Shown one piece after another: positions 32,501 to 43,582 of a DNA stretch of 64,000 nt. Both the position numbers and the translations under genes were made by a program. Source of the stretch: Strigamia acuminata (Eukaryota > Arthropoda > Chilopoda > Geophilomorpha > Linotaeniidae); assembly GCA_949358305.1 (NCBI GenBank), contig OX442319.1:5270001-5334000 (forward strand). Reading direction: 5' to 3'. The notes below the pieces were generated by a model. The model worked only from the letters and a program-made list of their open reading frames with translations, did no database searches and was not told where the DNA came from. The number at the start of each line of letters is the position of its first letter. The stretch's first letter is position 1.

Positions 32501-34790
32501 ATATTAATCATTAGTCTTGTGAGTCGTATCTGGTGCAATCTTTTCCGCTCTTTCGTTTGGTTTTTAGTTTTTGACGATCCAAGCTTTTGTTCTCGAGATA
32601 TTTGCGTTTTTATCAATTTTTGTCCCAATTACGCGTAAAGGATCGGGCGTTGCTCGGAACGGTCCGTACGCGTAGCAATATTTACTTGAACAGTGTATAC
32701 ATTTTTTTGAGACACCTGTATTGTCGGGCCGGTTTTATTTGGGCCACCCGGTAGTTGTAGTATTTCTATATATCTCAACTTTTTTAAGCAACTGGGTATA
32801 AATTGGCCTTTGTTATTTACCCACAAGCAATAATAAATTTTGTATTTTATCCTCAACTGTGGAGTATACTTTTCTATCTCATGCTTATATGTCTAGGCTT
32901 AGATTGTCAGGTATTCAGCGCAAAAAGCCCCAAAAACATTCCACTAACAACCAATGTAATGTTTTTGATGTTTTTATTTTACAGTTTTCACTTTTGGAAA
33001 CATTTTTAACAACTTCGTATGAATGGTTCCGATGTCTTTCATCGCATCGACTATATTTCTGCATCACTACCTGCTGCATATGTTACCTAATCAATCTTGT
33101 CTGTATTACTCAAGTAAGAATTTATATCTCTGGTTTTTGATGATGTTTCTCAAGCAGCAAGTAATACTGGGCCAATAATAAAATGTTAACTTCTGCAATA
33201 ACGGCTCAACATTAACTACAATGACCAGCTGCCCCTGCGTTGTCCACTACTCTACAGCGCAAAGAACTTGAATGGCAGCAACCAAAAAGTACTTGGTGCA
33301 TGTACTTTTTGGTCGGCGATTTTAATCGCAACCAATCAGGTGCGACCTAACGTCATTTTGGATTCAGGTCCAAATCGCTTGGCGACGCGATTCACGCCAC
33401 AAAACGCTCCGTGTGTTACAAGCATTATAGTGTGTTGTGTCCAACGACTCGTGGTCCCCTGATCACACTCCCACAGTAACATAGACTAATACAGAACCCA
33501 CAAACTTATTTTGGCTCTTCATGAAACCAGTTTTACTTGCTGCTTGCGGTGCTCGGGTGTTGGCAGATTTTTAATTTTTATTGCATGTTTCATCATGCAG
33601 AACGGTTCTCAAATTATCGCTATGCTGGATGAAGCGAGTGATGCAAGTACCATAGTGTTCATTGCGCTTTGTGAAATTCTAGCTGTGAGTCGATGCTATG
33701 GTACAAAACGAATGAAACGAATCATATCATTTTTGACGTTTGAAGATCTGCCTCCTTTCTTTTCAATCTGTTGGAACTACATCACCCCCTTTCTTCTAAT
33801 AGTTAAGTTTGTTTTACGACCAAAGTCCTTTCCCTTTTGAAAATCAAAATGTCTAAAACATTTTTATTTAATTTTTTTCTTTATAGTTTCTCCTCATTTC
33901 ATATTATACTGTACGTCCAAAGAACCCCTCCATCGATTTTCAGTATCCTTATTGGATAGAAGTCGCTTTTTGGATGATATCTTGTTTTATAATTGGTCAA
34001 ATTCCAGCATGGTTTTTAGCAGCTTTGATTTATTATACTGGGGTAAGATATTAGAGAGTTTGCGGGATGCATTTTTCCCTTACAGTTAAACACTATACGG
34101 TATAAAAATAGTGTAAGGGAAAAATGATAAATTAAGTTTTTGCGGGCTGCACTTTTCCCGTATCACTACACTATTTTAGCCAAATAAATTTGCAAAATTT
34201 CGAATGATAAACGAAAAGCGTACCTATGACTGTGATGTGTTCGATCGGGACAACAAAATAATCGCCATTTGCAATGGGCGGAGCTAACAATATAGTGTTC
34301 TCAATTCTGATTGGCTGCACTATAATTTAATTTAGTGTTGAAAACGATACACTAAAGATTTTTCCCTTACGATATAGCACTAAAATAGTGTATAGTGTTT
34401 AACTGTAAGGGAAAAATGTACCCGCAAACTCTCTATTACTATCCTTTATTGTCATATTATTACCACAATATTTTTCTTCTCTTCTTCAAAAAGAAACTTG
34501 GCAAGGCTTTTAAATCTACTGCTGATTGGTTCCCAGCTGCTGTTGAAGACCAAGATGAATTTCACCACTATACTGTTTCTATGAGTCAACTGAGGGAGAT
34601 AAAATCTTCCCTGATACACTACGATAAATCCAAATTCAAGCCGCCGAAGATCAGCCTTCCGAAAATCAAAAATCTAGCTGCTGATAATAGTTTCTTTCAA
34701 GTAATTACTTCCTTGACTAGCCGTAAAATAAAGGGCGGATCCAAGGAGTCCAAAACCAACAAGGAGAAAAATTTATATGTAAAAAAATAA
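29569..34790 (+). CDS. SLC6 family transporter, divergent paralogue
   Basis: Twelve plus-strand exons: 29569-29845, 29901-30070, 30208-30303, 31171-31295, 31360-31495, 31564-31701, 32157-32385, 32789-32910, 32985-33113, 33601-33801, 33887-34042, 34494-34790. They keep phase and give 691 residues. Landmarks: TM1 VGFGNLWRFPSL; TM2 LPVCYLEMALGQFSSRGP; EL2 cysteines (LPWSSC ... EYC); QQYFDKHVLRL before TM4; GIKSTGKVVHLTTTFPY; TM6 AAVSQVFYSMSISYGPF; TM8 LGLDCQFSLLE. The Gly-rich NGGG following TM1 in most SLC6 proteins is replaced by AHKG, and TM10 begins NGSQ instead of GGMY, so substrate or ion handling may differ. Exon 10 has the same 67 codons as its counterpart in the head-to-head gene, supporting local duplication. 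The last exon includes a lysine-rich tail after SFFQ that may be repeat-derived; GTAATT there could act as an alternative donor. Confidence 0.88.
30735..31122. mobile_element. DNA transposon remnant with TCGCTAAAA arrays, 9-bp flanks
   Basis: GGGAAATAG flanks both sides (30726-30734 and 31123-31131), consistent with an 8-9 bp target duplication. Inside, each end is a cluster of CATTTTAGCGA motifs in both orientations, including a perfect hairpin around GACACAAAAATCGCTAAAATG. The interior is non-coding. The TSD size suggests hAT or Mutator-like; the subterminal repeats resemble transposase-binding arrays. It lies in intron 3 of the plus-strand SLC6 gene. Confidence 0.75.
31709..32102. mobile_element. 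Mariner-type element with long inverted repeats
   Basis: Arms of about 110 bp (AGGGTGTCCCAAAAATAACG and its complement at the right end) have TA at each boundary. The centre keeps a shred of a mariner transposase: TGGTTTCAACAAGACGGTGCC encodes WFQQDGA, followed by TCHIA and a frameshifted GDQNWP-like segment. Located in intron 6 of the plus-strand SLC6 gene. Confidence 0.85.
32406..32751. mobile_element. Mariner-like MITE
   Basis: Ends CAGGGTGGCCCAAATAGAAT and the complementary ATTTGGGCCACCCG; further inside, GTGTCTCAAAAAAATGTATA is also inverted at the right. No coding capacity. Located in intron 7 of the plus-strand SLC6 gene. Confidence 0.8.
34053..34434. mobile_element. Inverted-repeat MITE, copy 2 (TSD ATT)
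   Basis: Same family as 51-537: ends AGAGAGTTTGCGGG, flanked by ATT at 34050-34052 and 34435-34437. It lies in the last intron of the plus-strand SLC6 gene, between exons 34042 and 34494. Confidence 0.88.
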
Positions 34791-35122
34791 TTTGTTTTGG
34801 GGGTATAAAAATTGATTAAGAATTATTAATTAAGGTTGGGTGGGAGGGAGGAGGATATAATTTGTTTCCCCCTATTCCCTGGTATGGTTTCTGGATCCGC
34901 CCTTGAGTCAACAGCATCAAAACTCTAAATAATATCACAATTGTTGCATGCAATTAGAAAATAAACTTATTTTACTAGAAAAACAATTATTTCATTGGTA
35001 ATGTACAACATGTACGTCTTATTTTAACTCTCAAACTTTTTAACATTGCGGCACACTTTTAGAAAGGCAGTGTATCGTCGGGCCGAAGTGAATGCGCGGT
35101 GTGCAACGGCAATCCAATTCTC

Positions 35123-35494
35123 AAGATGGAAACACAATGGAGTGGGTAAAATTTCAAAGCTTGCTAGTACAAGTTTAAAGCGGGAGTCATTTACAAGCTC
35201 ACTTCACCCGCTTGATTGGCAAACTCAAGCTAGCTAGGTAGCTAGCCAGAAATTACCGCCAAAATCTCCTCCAAGAATTTCCTCACGATTCTGATTGGCT
35301 GTCAAAGTCACACGACCAAAACACCAGCAAGCTTGAAGCTGGTAAATCGGAGCGGGTGAGTACAAGTTCGCTTCAAAACAAAGCTTTGAATAAAAACGCA
35401 AGCTCGTGTTTGCTTAAGCGAGCAAGTTTTTAGTCGCTTTTTCAAGTAAAAGCAAGCTTTTAAATTTTAACCGCTCCCTTGTGTTTCCACCTTT
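35123..35494. mobile_element. Inverted-repeat element rich in AAGCTTGC
   Basis: Arms AGATGGAAACACAATGGAG and, at the right, the near-complement CTCCCTTGTGTTTCCACCT. Many GCAAGCTT or AGCTTGC motifs occur between. The GTGTTTCCAC ends recall hAT-type termini; target duplication not resolved. Confidence 0.65.
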
Positions 35495-35608
35495 ATCTCT
35501 TCTTTTTATGATAATTTGTAACATTGCCTATGCACAGCGCCCCCTGTATAAACCAAGAATAAATCAACACTTATGCTAATATTCCTGTACGAGATGCCTC
35601 ATGTCTGA

Positions 35609-36102
35609 CTATACTCGAGTTGCACTCAAGAAGGCACCTCACAATCTCTACTCCCATTGGTCGAGCCAGTTTACTGGTGTAGTGATCCACAAAAGTAGAC
35701 CCAAACACATCGATTACAATGTCTGTACATTGTCCAGGCTAAACAAAGATGTCTACCCACAAGTTGAAGCATGATCTGTTACCTTTAAAAAGTTGTTTAC
35801 ATTCCAGACTGAAGTAACCAATAAGTAATTCAAAAATTTCTTTTTTTCCAGACGATGTAAGCAATAAACACAACAAACATGAGTTTGACATTTTTTAATG
35901 TGTGAAACTTCATTTTAATGATGGAAATTACATTTTTTATTAAATAAAATCAAAATAACATAAACTAAATTAGTCATAACAATCACAACAATAAATAAAA
36001 AACAAAACTACTTCTCCTAGTAGTCCTGAGTTAGTAGTAAACTGGCTAGACCAATGGGAGTAGAGATTGTGAGGTGCCTTCTTGAGTGCAACTGAGTATA
36101 CA
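35609..36102. mobile_element. Inverted-repeat element, about 80-bp arms
   Basis: Arms ATACTCGAGTTGCACTCAAG and the complementary CTTGAGTGCAACTGAGTAT extend through CACCTCACAATCTCTACTCC. One arm occurs alone at 56738-56825 in the DEG/ENaC intron, so this is a dispersed family. Confidence 0.8.
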
Positions 36103-36495
36103 TCTGACTCCATCCAACAATATCCAACTACAATCAGTGCAATCAAATACAAGAAACTCAACAAAAAAGTTTTTTGAAAATTCCAAACATTTTTAAAAAA
36201 TTCTAAAAACCATCAAAATATTTCTAAAAATTTCTAAAAACCATCAAAATAATTCTAAAAATTTCTAAAAACCATCAAAATATTTCTAAAAATTTCTAAA
36301 ACCCACAAAATGTTTGTACCAATAAATAAATGATGCAACCAACCATTTATTCAAAACAATTTAATGCCAACAAGAGTGTACAAAGTGCAAACTTATCACA
36401 ACAAACGATGAGTATAGAGAAATAAATAATTCATAACAACCTTTCTCTAGAAATAGATGAATTTAACAAGACAACGAGAGAATAAAAACAAACAA

Positions 36496-37926
36496 TTAAT
36501 AATACACAGCTGAAGTCTGACCGGCGTTAGTGAGTTCTGCCAATTGGCGATTCGGCGACACATCTTTCTCCACCATTTCGTAGTTGACGTGACAAATTGG
36601 ATCGAGTCCTTTGCCGTCTTGTTCCACTTGTTCTTCCGTTAATATCTGCATGGTCGACGACAATATTTGGCCGAAATTTTTCCCACCCGAGTTGGCCTCG
36701 ATGCCGTCGCCGGAGCCAACATCCTCGTTGATCGTAAACGTCAGGTTCGCTATGTCGTCGCCAGGTTTGTACATTGCACTTGCAGTGGATTGCTTGAAGG
36801 TACCCTGGTAGGACATGGGTGCTTGGTACGGTGAAGGGTAAGGAAAAGTAGGGGTGTAAGCGAGTTCTTGCATTGGCACGTAGAACACGTGGCCTCCGGA
36901 CCAAGGCACAACCGGATTGCCTGATGCAATTAAAATCAAATTAAAATCAAGCGTTGCCAAAACTCAAGTTTCATCGACAAAAATGAAGTTTCATCGACAA
37001 AAATAAAGTTTCATCGACAAAAATGAAGTTTCATCGACAAAAATGAAGTTTCATCGACAAAAATAAAGTTTCATCGACAAAAATGAAGTTTCATCGACAA
37101 AAATGAAGTTTCATCGACAAAAATGAAGTTTCATCGACAAAAATGAAGTTTCATCGACAAAAATGACGTTTTAGTAACAAAAATGACGTTTTAGTAACAA
37201 AAATGAAGTTTTAGGAACAAAAAATGAAGTTTTAGGAACAAAAAATGACGTTTCAGGGACAAAAATTGACGTTTTAGTAACAAAAATAAAGTTTAAGTAA
37301 CAAAAATGAAGTTGTTGGGACAAAAACTGACGTTTTGGGGACAAAAACTGACGTTTTGGGGACAAAAACTGACGTTTTGGGGACAAAAACTGACGTTTTG
37401 GGGACAAAAACTGACGTTTTGGGGACAAAAACTGACGTTTTGGGGACAAAAACTGACGTTTTGGGGACAAAAACTGACGTTTTGGGGACAAAAACTGACG
37501 TTTTGGGGACAAAAACTGACGTTTTGGGGACAAAAACTGACGTTTTAAGGACAAAAACTGACAAAAACTAACGTTTTAGGGTAAATTTTGACCATTAATA
37601 ATTAATTTCCATATAAAAAAATCAAATATCAACAAAAGGTTTAGTTTCCATCGAAAAACACAAATCCAACGTTTTTTTTTTTACCGTTTTTATTGTTCCA
37701 ATAAACAGAATAACACAAAAAAACATCCACAAACCATCACCAAAAACAAAAAACCAAACGTCACACCAAAAAAAAAAAAAAAAAAAAAAAAAAAATTCCA
37801 CATACCGTAATTATTCCCATACGGCGAACTCCCCGAATACATCGAATTATTCGCCATCATCGAAGCCGCATCCATATTACTATCCCACACGCCAGCCGAA
37901 CGAGTATAAACAGGATTCGAATTAGA

Positions 37927-37964
<38 letters not shown>

Positions 37965-40591
37965 AAAAACCCAAAAAAACCCAAAAAACCCAAACCTGCA
38001 ACGGAATCCTCGGCGAACTCGACACATTAATCGCCCCCGCCGCCTGCCCATCTCCGTGCTGCATCGCACCCGCGCCCGCCCCACCGCCCGAATAAATCTG
38101 CGGCGACCCCGCGTACTGAATACACGCGCCCATCGGCGGCCGCATGCCGATCAACCCCGGCTGATTCGGGCTCTGCATAAAATACATCGGCATCGGCCGG
38201 TTCACCCTCACCGGCGCTTCGGGCTTCGTCATCCACGTAGTAATAACCGGCGCCGACTTATGCATCGCCTTGTCCCGCATCGCCATATGCTCGAGGAACA
38301 TCTGCTGGCTCATCTCGATGCACTCTTTCCCTTCGTACTGCTCGTCGCTCTCGATTTTCACCTCGGTTGTCACCTCGCCATTGTCCTTGTCGCACTCGAT
38401 CTGCTCGTCGTCGGCGCAGCGTTCGTCGCAGTTGTTTTCGGACAGTTTCGACACGGCCTCGTCGGCCAGGGTGAGCAGGGGGTTCTTGGGGATGCTTTCC
38501 TGCGAGGTGGGGTTCACGAATTCCACCGTGACGGCCTCGCGCGGCCGGTCCGAGGTGTCGCTGACGAGTTTGGAGACGACGTTGCGGAATTGGTCGGTGG
38601 TGTCGGTGGTGGTGCACTGGCTGGTGCTGGTGCTGGTGGAGGTGCAGAAAGAGGTGCCGAAGTTGGCGGAGCTGGTGATGGTGGACGTTGGGGGCGGGTG
38701 GCGTTGTTGGAGGAGGTGCATGGGCATCGAGGAGGGGGCGAGGAAGGTTTGGCCGCTCGGTGAGATGAAGTAGCCGAGGGGACGTTTGTCGGAGCCGTCG
38801 AGGCCGAGGCCGCGCAGGACTTGTTCGCGGATGCCCACTTTTTGGGATTGCTGCATTTGCTCTTCGATGTTGCCTTTCTGCAATTTTGGAAAAGGTTCGA
38901 CAATTTTAGTCAAATTTTGGTTTAAAATGTTGAAAAATGGATGGAAAATGTTGAAAATGTCTAAAAATGTTTCTGAAATGTCTTAAAATGGTCAAAAATG
39001 ACGAAAAATTGTTCAAAAATGTCTAAAAATTGTTCAAAGTGTCTAAAATATTCTAAAATGTCTAATAATTGTTCAAAAATGTCGAAAATGTTCAAAAATG
39101 TCTAAGAATAGTCACGAAATGACCGAAAATTAACATTTATAGAAATAAATTTCGAAAAATTTCAAATAATGTTCTAAAATATTCAAAAACATTCAAAAAC
39201 GTCTAAAAACATTCAAAAACGTCTAAAAATAATCAAAAACATCTCAAAATAATCAAAATGTTGAAAAATGGATAGAAAATGTTGAAAATGTCTAAAAATG
39301 TTTCTGAAATGTCTTAAAATGGTCAAAAATGTCTAAAAGTTGTTCAAAAACGTCTAGTAATTGTTCAAAGTGTCTAAAATATTCTAAAATGTCTAATAAT
39401 TGTTCAAAAATGTCGAAAATGTTCAAAAATGTCTAAAAACAGTCACGAAATGACCGAAAATTAAAATTTATAGAAAAAAATTTCGAAAAATTTCAAATAA
39501 TGTTCTAAAATATTCAAAAACATTCAAAAACGTCTAAAAACATTCAAAAACGTCTAAAAATAATCAAATTCATCTCAAAAGAATCAAAAACGTCTAAAAA
39601 TAATCAAAAAAGGCTACAAATTGTCATGAATGTTCAAAAAATATCCGAAGTTTAAGAATACCGGCACATCTGCGCAAATGATTCAAACATGTCCAAAAAT
39701 ATTCAAATTAACGTCCAAAATATTCAAAGAAACGTCCAAAATATGCAAAGAAACGTCCAAAAACATTCAAAAACACAACACCAAAAACCCCATCAAATAA
39801 GTTCGAAACGACTCAAAAAATATGACAAAGTTCGAAAATTGCAATTACCAAACACGCCATCGGTCCTGGTAATCGTTGCTGATTCAAATTCAGTATATTA
39901 CTGTTAAAAACAAATCAATAAATCCCAAATTTCTCCCATCAAAACCAACACAAATTATACTTCTTCGCTTGTTTCACCATAATGTGATGCGACATCGCCT
40001 TGGCCAAATTATTCCCCGCGATTATACGTTGACGCCTCGCCTCCTTTCTCAGCCGTGCGTCACGCGGATTGTACACGTAATCCGGGTATTTCTTCTTATG
40101 TTCCATATCCAGAATTTTAGCTTGTCCGTGATACTTCCCCTTAATGTCGTCAGCCAATCCGCGCCACATTTTCCCCAATCTACAACTTATCTCTTTATTA
40201 CTCTCCCTAGGGAACCTAAACACAGAAAAAATAATTTTAAACACATGAAATTTGCGATTTTTACTGGTTTATACTTTTTGGCAAGAATTTTGCGGTGCTC
40301 GTTAGCGAAAATCATAAACGCATTCGGCGGCCGCGGTATCCGGTGGTGCGGCATGGCGACGGCGGCCATTTGCGCCGCGGACGGTGGCATGGAATTGGCG
40401 TTTTTACGTGCTTTCGGTGGTTTTCCATCTTTGTGCTCCTTTCCTGAAAAAAGTAATTTCAATATTTTATGTGTGAATTTGTGTTGTTTTTGATTTTTGA
40501 TTTTTTTTTTTTGCTTGGTTTCGTTGCGGGTATGTCTGAAATGACAGAAAATGGCGGCTTTTCATTGCTTACCGATCGCTTCGTTGGACAT
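36496..40591 (-). CDS. HMG-box transcription factor (SOX/MATA-like box)
   Basis: Minus-strand exons 40591-40573, 40443-40275, 40215-39961, 38877-37996, 37926-37806 and 36920-36496, plus one needed small exon, give about 626 residues. An intron splits the HMG box (residues about 41-112): RIPRPPNAFMIFANEHRKIL, then PRESNKEISCRLGKMWRGL and KKKYPDYVYNPRDARLRKE. NAFM, EIS.RLG..W and the PDY.Y.PR ending are SOX/MATA signatures, but RIPRPP instead of the SOX RVKRPM is closer to fungal MATA boxes. The long C-terminus is acidic (DERCADDEQIECDKDNGEV) then P, M, Y and G-rich, like an activation region. Phase between the third and fourth exons does not match directly; a 10-nt exon GACCGATGGC near 39859 would fix it, but this is a guess. 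Expected role: minor-groove DNA-binding regulator in the nucleus. Confidence 0.8.
36962..37580. repeat. Two adjoining minisatellites in HMG gene intron
   Basis: 36962-37165: ten copies of a 20-bp unit, GTTTCATCGACAAAAATGAA. 37166-37300: transitional ACGTTTTAGTAACAAAAATG variants. 37310-37580: about eleven copies of a 21-bp unit, ACGTTTTGGGGACAAAAACTG. The two units are clearly related. They create long artificial open frames on both strands. Confidence 0.95.
38925..39640. repeat. Degenerate TGTCTAAAAATGTTC repeats with a roughly 310-bp tandem duplication
   Basis: Low-complexity AT repeats fill the intron. The block 38925-39230 is repeated at about 39245-39560 (both contain AAATGGATAGAAAATGTTG-like and ACGAAATGACCGAAAATTAA sequence in the same order). 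Confidence 0.8.
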
Positions 40592-41634
40592 GATGCGAAA
40601 ATTTCTTTGATTCACTTCGTGGTTTGACAAGGGAAAACAATGTTTAAAAAAAACAATGTATTAGGATATTTGTTGCTTGTAAAAATTATGTTCAAGTGAA
40701 GACAATCGCTCGAAAGATTGGAACGGAACGTGCAAAATTCACGTTGTTGTCACATGCATTGCATTTGGCGCGAGTTCGTGATGAGCGCGATATTGATCAT
40801 TGTTGCCAACTCATTTTTGCCATTTCCTGTCGAATATCTGAAGAAATAAACACGCAAATGTGTGTATAAAATCCTTGATTTGATGTACGCACATCGTTCA
40901 GCCTGCTCGTCCTCCGAAATCATGTTTAATGGTTTTAATTTCCAATTTTGCCACCCGTGGAGCTGTGTAAACCGGCCAAACCAGTACTGTACAGTACCAG
41001 TGCACAATACACAGCTGAACATCATGTATATTTATTAAATAATAAAATAATTCGAAAAAATCGTTGTTTTTGTCCGTAAATACAAAATAAAAAACACAAA
41101 TAATTGACATTTTCATTCTATTAAGTCGAAAAACTAGGATGTACAGTACCCTGCTACGGTAGCCTAGTGGTGCCAACACTAAATCGAAAATATTTGCAAG
41201 AAAAATATAAAAAAAAAAATTGGTCAATCAAAATAACTGAAAATGATAATTTCTATTAAATACGGTTTAAATAGCGCCACCTAGACCCAAAAAGTCGAAT
41301 ATTTGCTCGCGAGATATTTCTAAGCACGTCACGTGAATGCACACTGTATTATTGAAATTTTAAAAAAATCAAATTTTGTTTGCTTTTTTTTCTACGAGCA
41401 GAATCCAATATTTATTTTTTTGATAGCAAACAATCCACAATCCTAAATTCAACCAAAAGTTTTCAGTTTGGCTAAATAATTCCAAAAACAATTTGAAACT
41501 TAAAAAGACATAAAAAAAAAATAATATACACACACATAACTCTACACAAAAAAAAAATATATATTCAAAAGAATATTTTAAAAAAAAAAAAAACTTGAAA
41601 CTCCATTTAACTGTCAACATCAACCTCAAAAACC
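40592..41634. other. Intergenic between HMG gene and tail-anchored gene
   Basis: Divergent promoter region about 1.0 kb long, AT-rich. No exon recognised. A GTACAGTACC motif recurs near 40990 and 41140. Poly-A tracts lie just upstream of the plus-strand start. Confidence 0.4.
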
Positions 41635-42495
41635 ATGATGACTCCTGTCCACCTCTTACGAGCTCTTCACTGGCGCCCATTCGAAGCGGGAATCGCCTGT
41701 TTGGTTCAAATCGACGCCAGCAACGAACCGTGGAAAACTCCAGGCATCTTACCCCGTCTTGCAGTCGAATACCTCTGTCTTCTAAACAAAATCAAGCGAA
41801 ATGAAGTCGAAGGAGACGTATTTTGGACAGTAAGTTAACGAGAAACACGAAAAACAACAACAACGGAATACCTTTAATAAGCCTAATGTGAAACTTTCGT
41901 TTTTATTGCATTTATTTAAATTTCTTCAGCCATTATCTTCAAAACCCGACAAATCTGTAATGTCCACTTCTTGTGAAATGTCCCCGTTTACTCCAATGTC
42001 GAGAGGAAATTATAAAGAAGTGAGAAAGGAGTTGCTGGTGGCGGGTAATTGCGACCGACAGTCTTTGTCGCCGATGCAGCTGATGCTTTTGATGGAGGAA
42101 ACGTCTTCGAGAGCCATGAAAATAGCGCATCCGATTCCAGTTGATAATCTGGCGGTGGGAAAGGTATAGAATACAGGGCTGGACTGGGAACAAATTTATT
42201 ACCGGGAAATCTGGGTGTCCGGGCCACAATTAATGGAGTCGGAACAGTCTACAGCAGGCCGCAACAGGCCACAGCGGCCATGGGCCACCGGGAAACTCCC
42301 GGTAGCCAACCGGGTAGTCCAGCACTGATAGAATATTATTTAAAATGATGATTTGGTGCATTAATATCTCTTGTGTTTCTTATTTAGGCACTGAAACGTT
42401 TTTTGGCTGAGCCAGTGCTTGTTGGGATTCTTATGCTGCAGTATTTAGCTGTGATTGTGGTCGTCCTAGTTATCTCACTTTCAGAGACCCACTAG
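41635..42495 (+). CDS. Predicted tail-anchored membrane protein, unidentified family
   Basis: Exons 41635-41829, 41930-42163 and 42388-42495 join in phase 0 (ACA|GTAAGT, TTCAG|CCA, AAG|GTATAG, TTTAG|GCA) and give 178 residues. The N-terminal 65 residues look like a small folded domain (LLRALHWRPFEAGIACLVQI, PRLAVEYLCLLNKIK). A serine/methionine-rich middle follows. The C-terminus is one hydrophobic helix (VGILMLQYLAVIVVVLVISL) ending six residues before the stop, the layout of a tail-anchored protein. There is no signal peptide. I do not recognise the family and propose no function. The second ATG (41638) is equally possible. A 154-bp hAT-type MITE sits in intron 2, directly after the donor. 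Confidence 0.75.
42174..42327. mobile_element. hAT-type MITE, 154 bp, TSD ATAGAATA
   Basis: Ends CAGGGCTGGACTGGGA and TAGTCCAGCACTG. A perfect 8-bp duplication, ATAGAATA, flanks both sides (42166-42173, 42328-42335). GC-rich and self-complementary around CGGCCATGGGCC. Confidence 0.92.
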
Positions 42496-43582
42496 TGATC
42501 GGCTGGATGATGGTTTGCAAGATCAAATTTGAATCAAATTAATTAGAAGTGGTTTTTTTTTTTTTTTTTTTTTTATTTTTTTTTATTTTTTTTTTCAAAA
42601 GAGCATTTTTTTTTTTAAATAATTTTTTTAATGTGAATTTTATAATGGTTTTTGTTTTTGTTTTTGGTGAAATTTTTACGCATGGGTTTATTTTTCTATA
42701 CGATTTTTTTAGTATTGTATTTCGGTAATATTTTTTGATTTTGTGTCTGAAATAAAACGTTTTCACAATCAAGTTTGAATTTGTTAAATTGAATAGTTAT
42801 TATTAGGTAGGAAGTGAAAATAAAATGAAATTTATAGATAGCTTAAATACGTGAAAAGAGAATTTAGTTGGTTAACTGTTTAAATCGTAAGAAAACGTGT
42901 TAAATCATAATTGTTGCTGGTTCTTTTCCGTTTATGCGAGCATCTCGGGTTTTCCGTTTACCCGAGTATATCGGGTTTTCGATAAACCGAGAGAAAGATT
43001 TCATTCAGCACCAGTTATCGACCAAAGGCACACACACAGTGTTGCTTGCATTAAAATAAAAATTTAACTTTGTTAAATACGAAATATTAAGATTAATACG
43101 AAAATACGAAAAATAAATAAAACCACTACCAGGTTTTTTTAGTTATCGAAACCTTACTTCAAGCAGAGAGTTTGTTTATTTATTTTCTTCATTTAGCCGT
43201 CTTTTCCGTTTACTGGAGCATTCCGGGTTTTCCGTTTACCCGCGCATTCCGGGTTTTCCGTTTACCCGCGCATTCCGGGTTTTCGATATACACGCGCATT
43301 GTTGATACGTCCGACAAACGTTTTGTGTAACAGCCAATCAGGGCTGACCAGTGTGTATGTCTTGATACGTCCGACAAACGTTTTGTGTAACAGCCAATCA
43401 GGGCTGACCATTGATGTATATAACCTGTGAAATATTTTTAATAAAATCACTTTTAATCTTTAACCCTACCGAGATGTTGTATTGTTTGAAACACGCAATT
43501 TCCAACACGTTGCTCGTTTAAAGATAAAATTTTAAAGTTTTCAAATTTTTACAACTATTATTAAAACACACTAAATTTTATT
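42496..43582. other. 3' flank and upstream region of family-A copy 1
   Basis: T-rich 3' UTR to about 42770 (AATAAAACG signal near 42751). Then repeats of TTCCGTTTACCCG / GCATTCCGGGTTTTCC (42930-43290). A 60-bp direct repeat follows (43303-43362 and 43363-43420, CTTGATACGTCCGACAAACG...). GATGTATATAACC near 43412 is a possible TATA box for the ORF starting at 43583. Confidence 0.55.

Larger units (their letters stand above)
34791..36495. other. Intergenic between SLC6 pair and HMG-box gene
   Basis: The SLC6 polyadenylation region is on the left (AAATAAACTTATTTTA near 34960). Two inverted-repeat elements occupy most of the rest (35123-35494 and 35609-36102). A TTCTAAAAATTTCTAAAAACC short tandem repeat lies at 36180-36310. 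No gene seen. Confidence 0.5.

Noticed and set aside
37171-37571. Long open frames encoding repeated SPKRQFL, VPKTSVF or GQKLTFW units on both strands
   Set aside because: They are by-products of the 20-21 bp minisatellite, where all frames stay open. No splice context, and they lie in an intron of the HMG gene.
38056-38773. Open frames of 167-235 residues on the plus strand
   Set aside because: Antisense shadows of the GC-rich HMG-gene exon 38877-37996, whose minus-strand frame matches the splice phases and has coherent composition.
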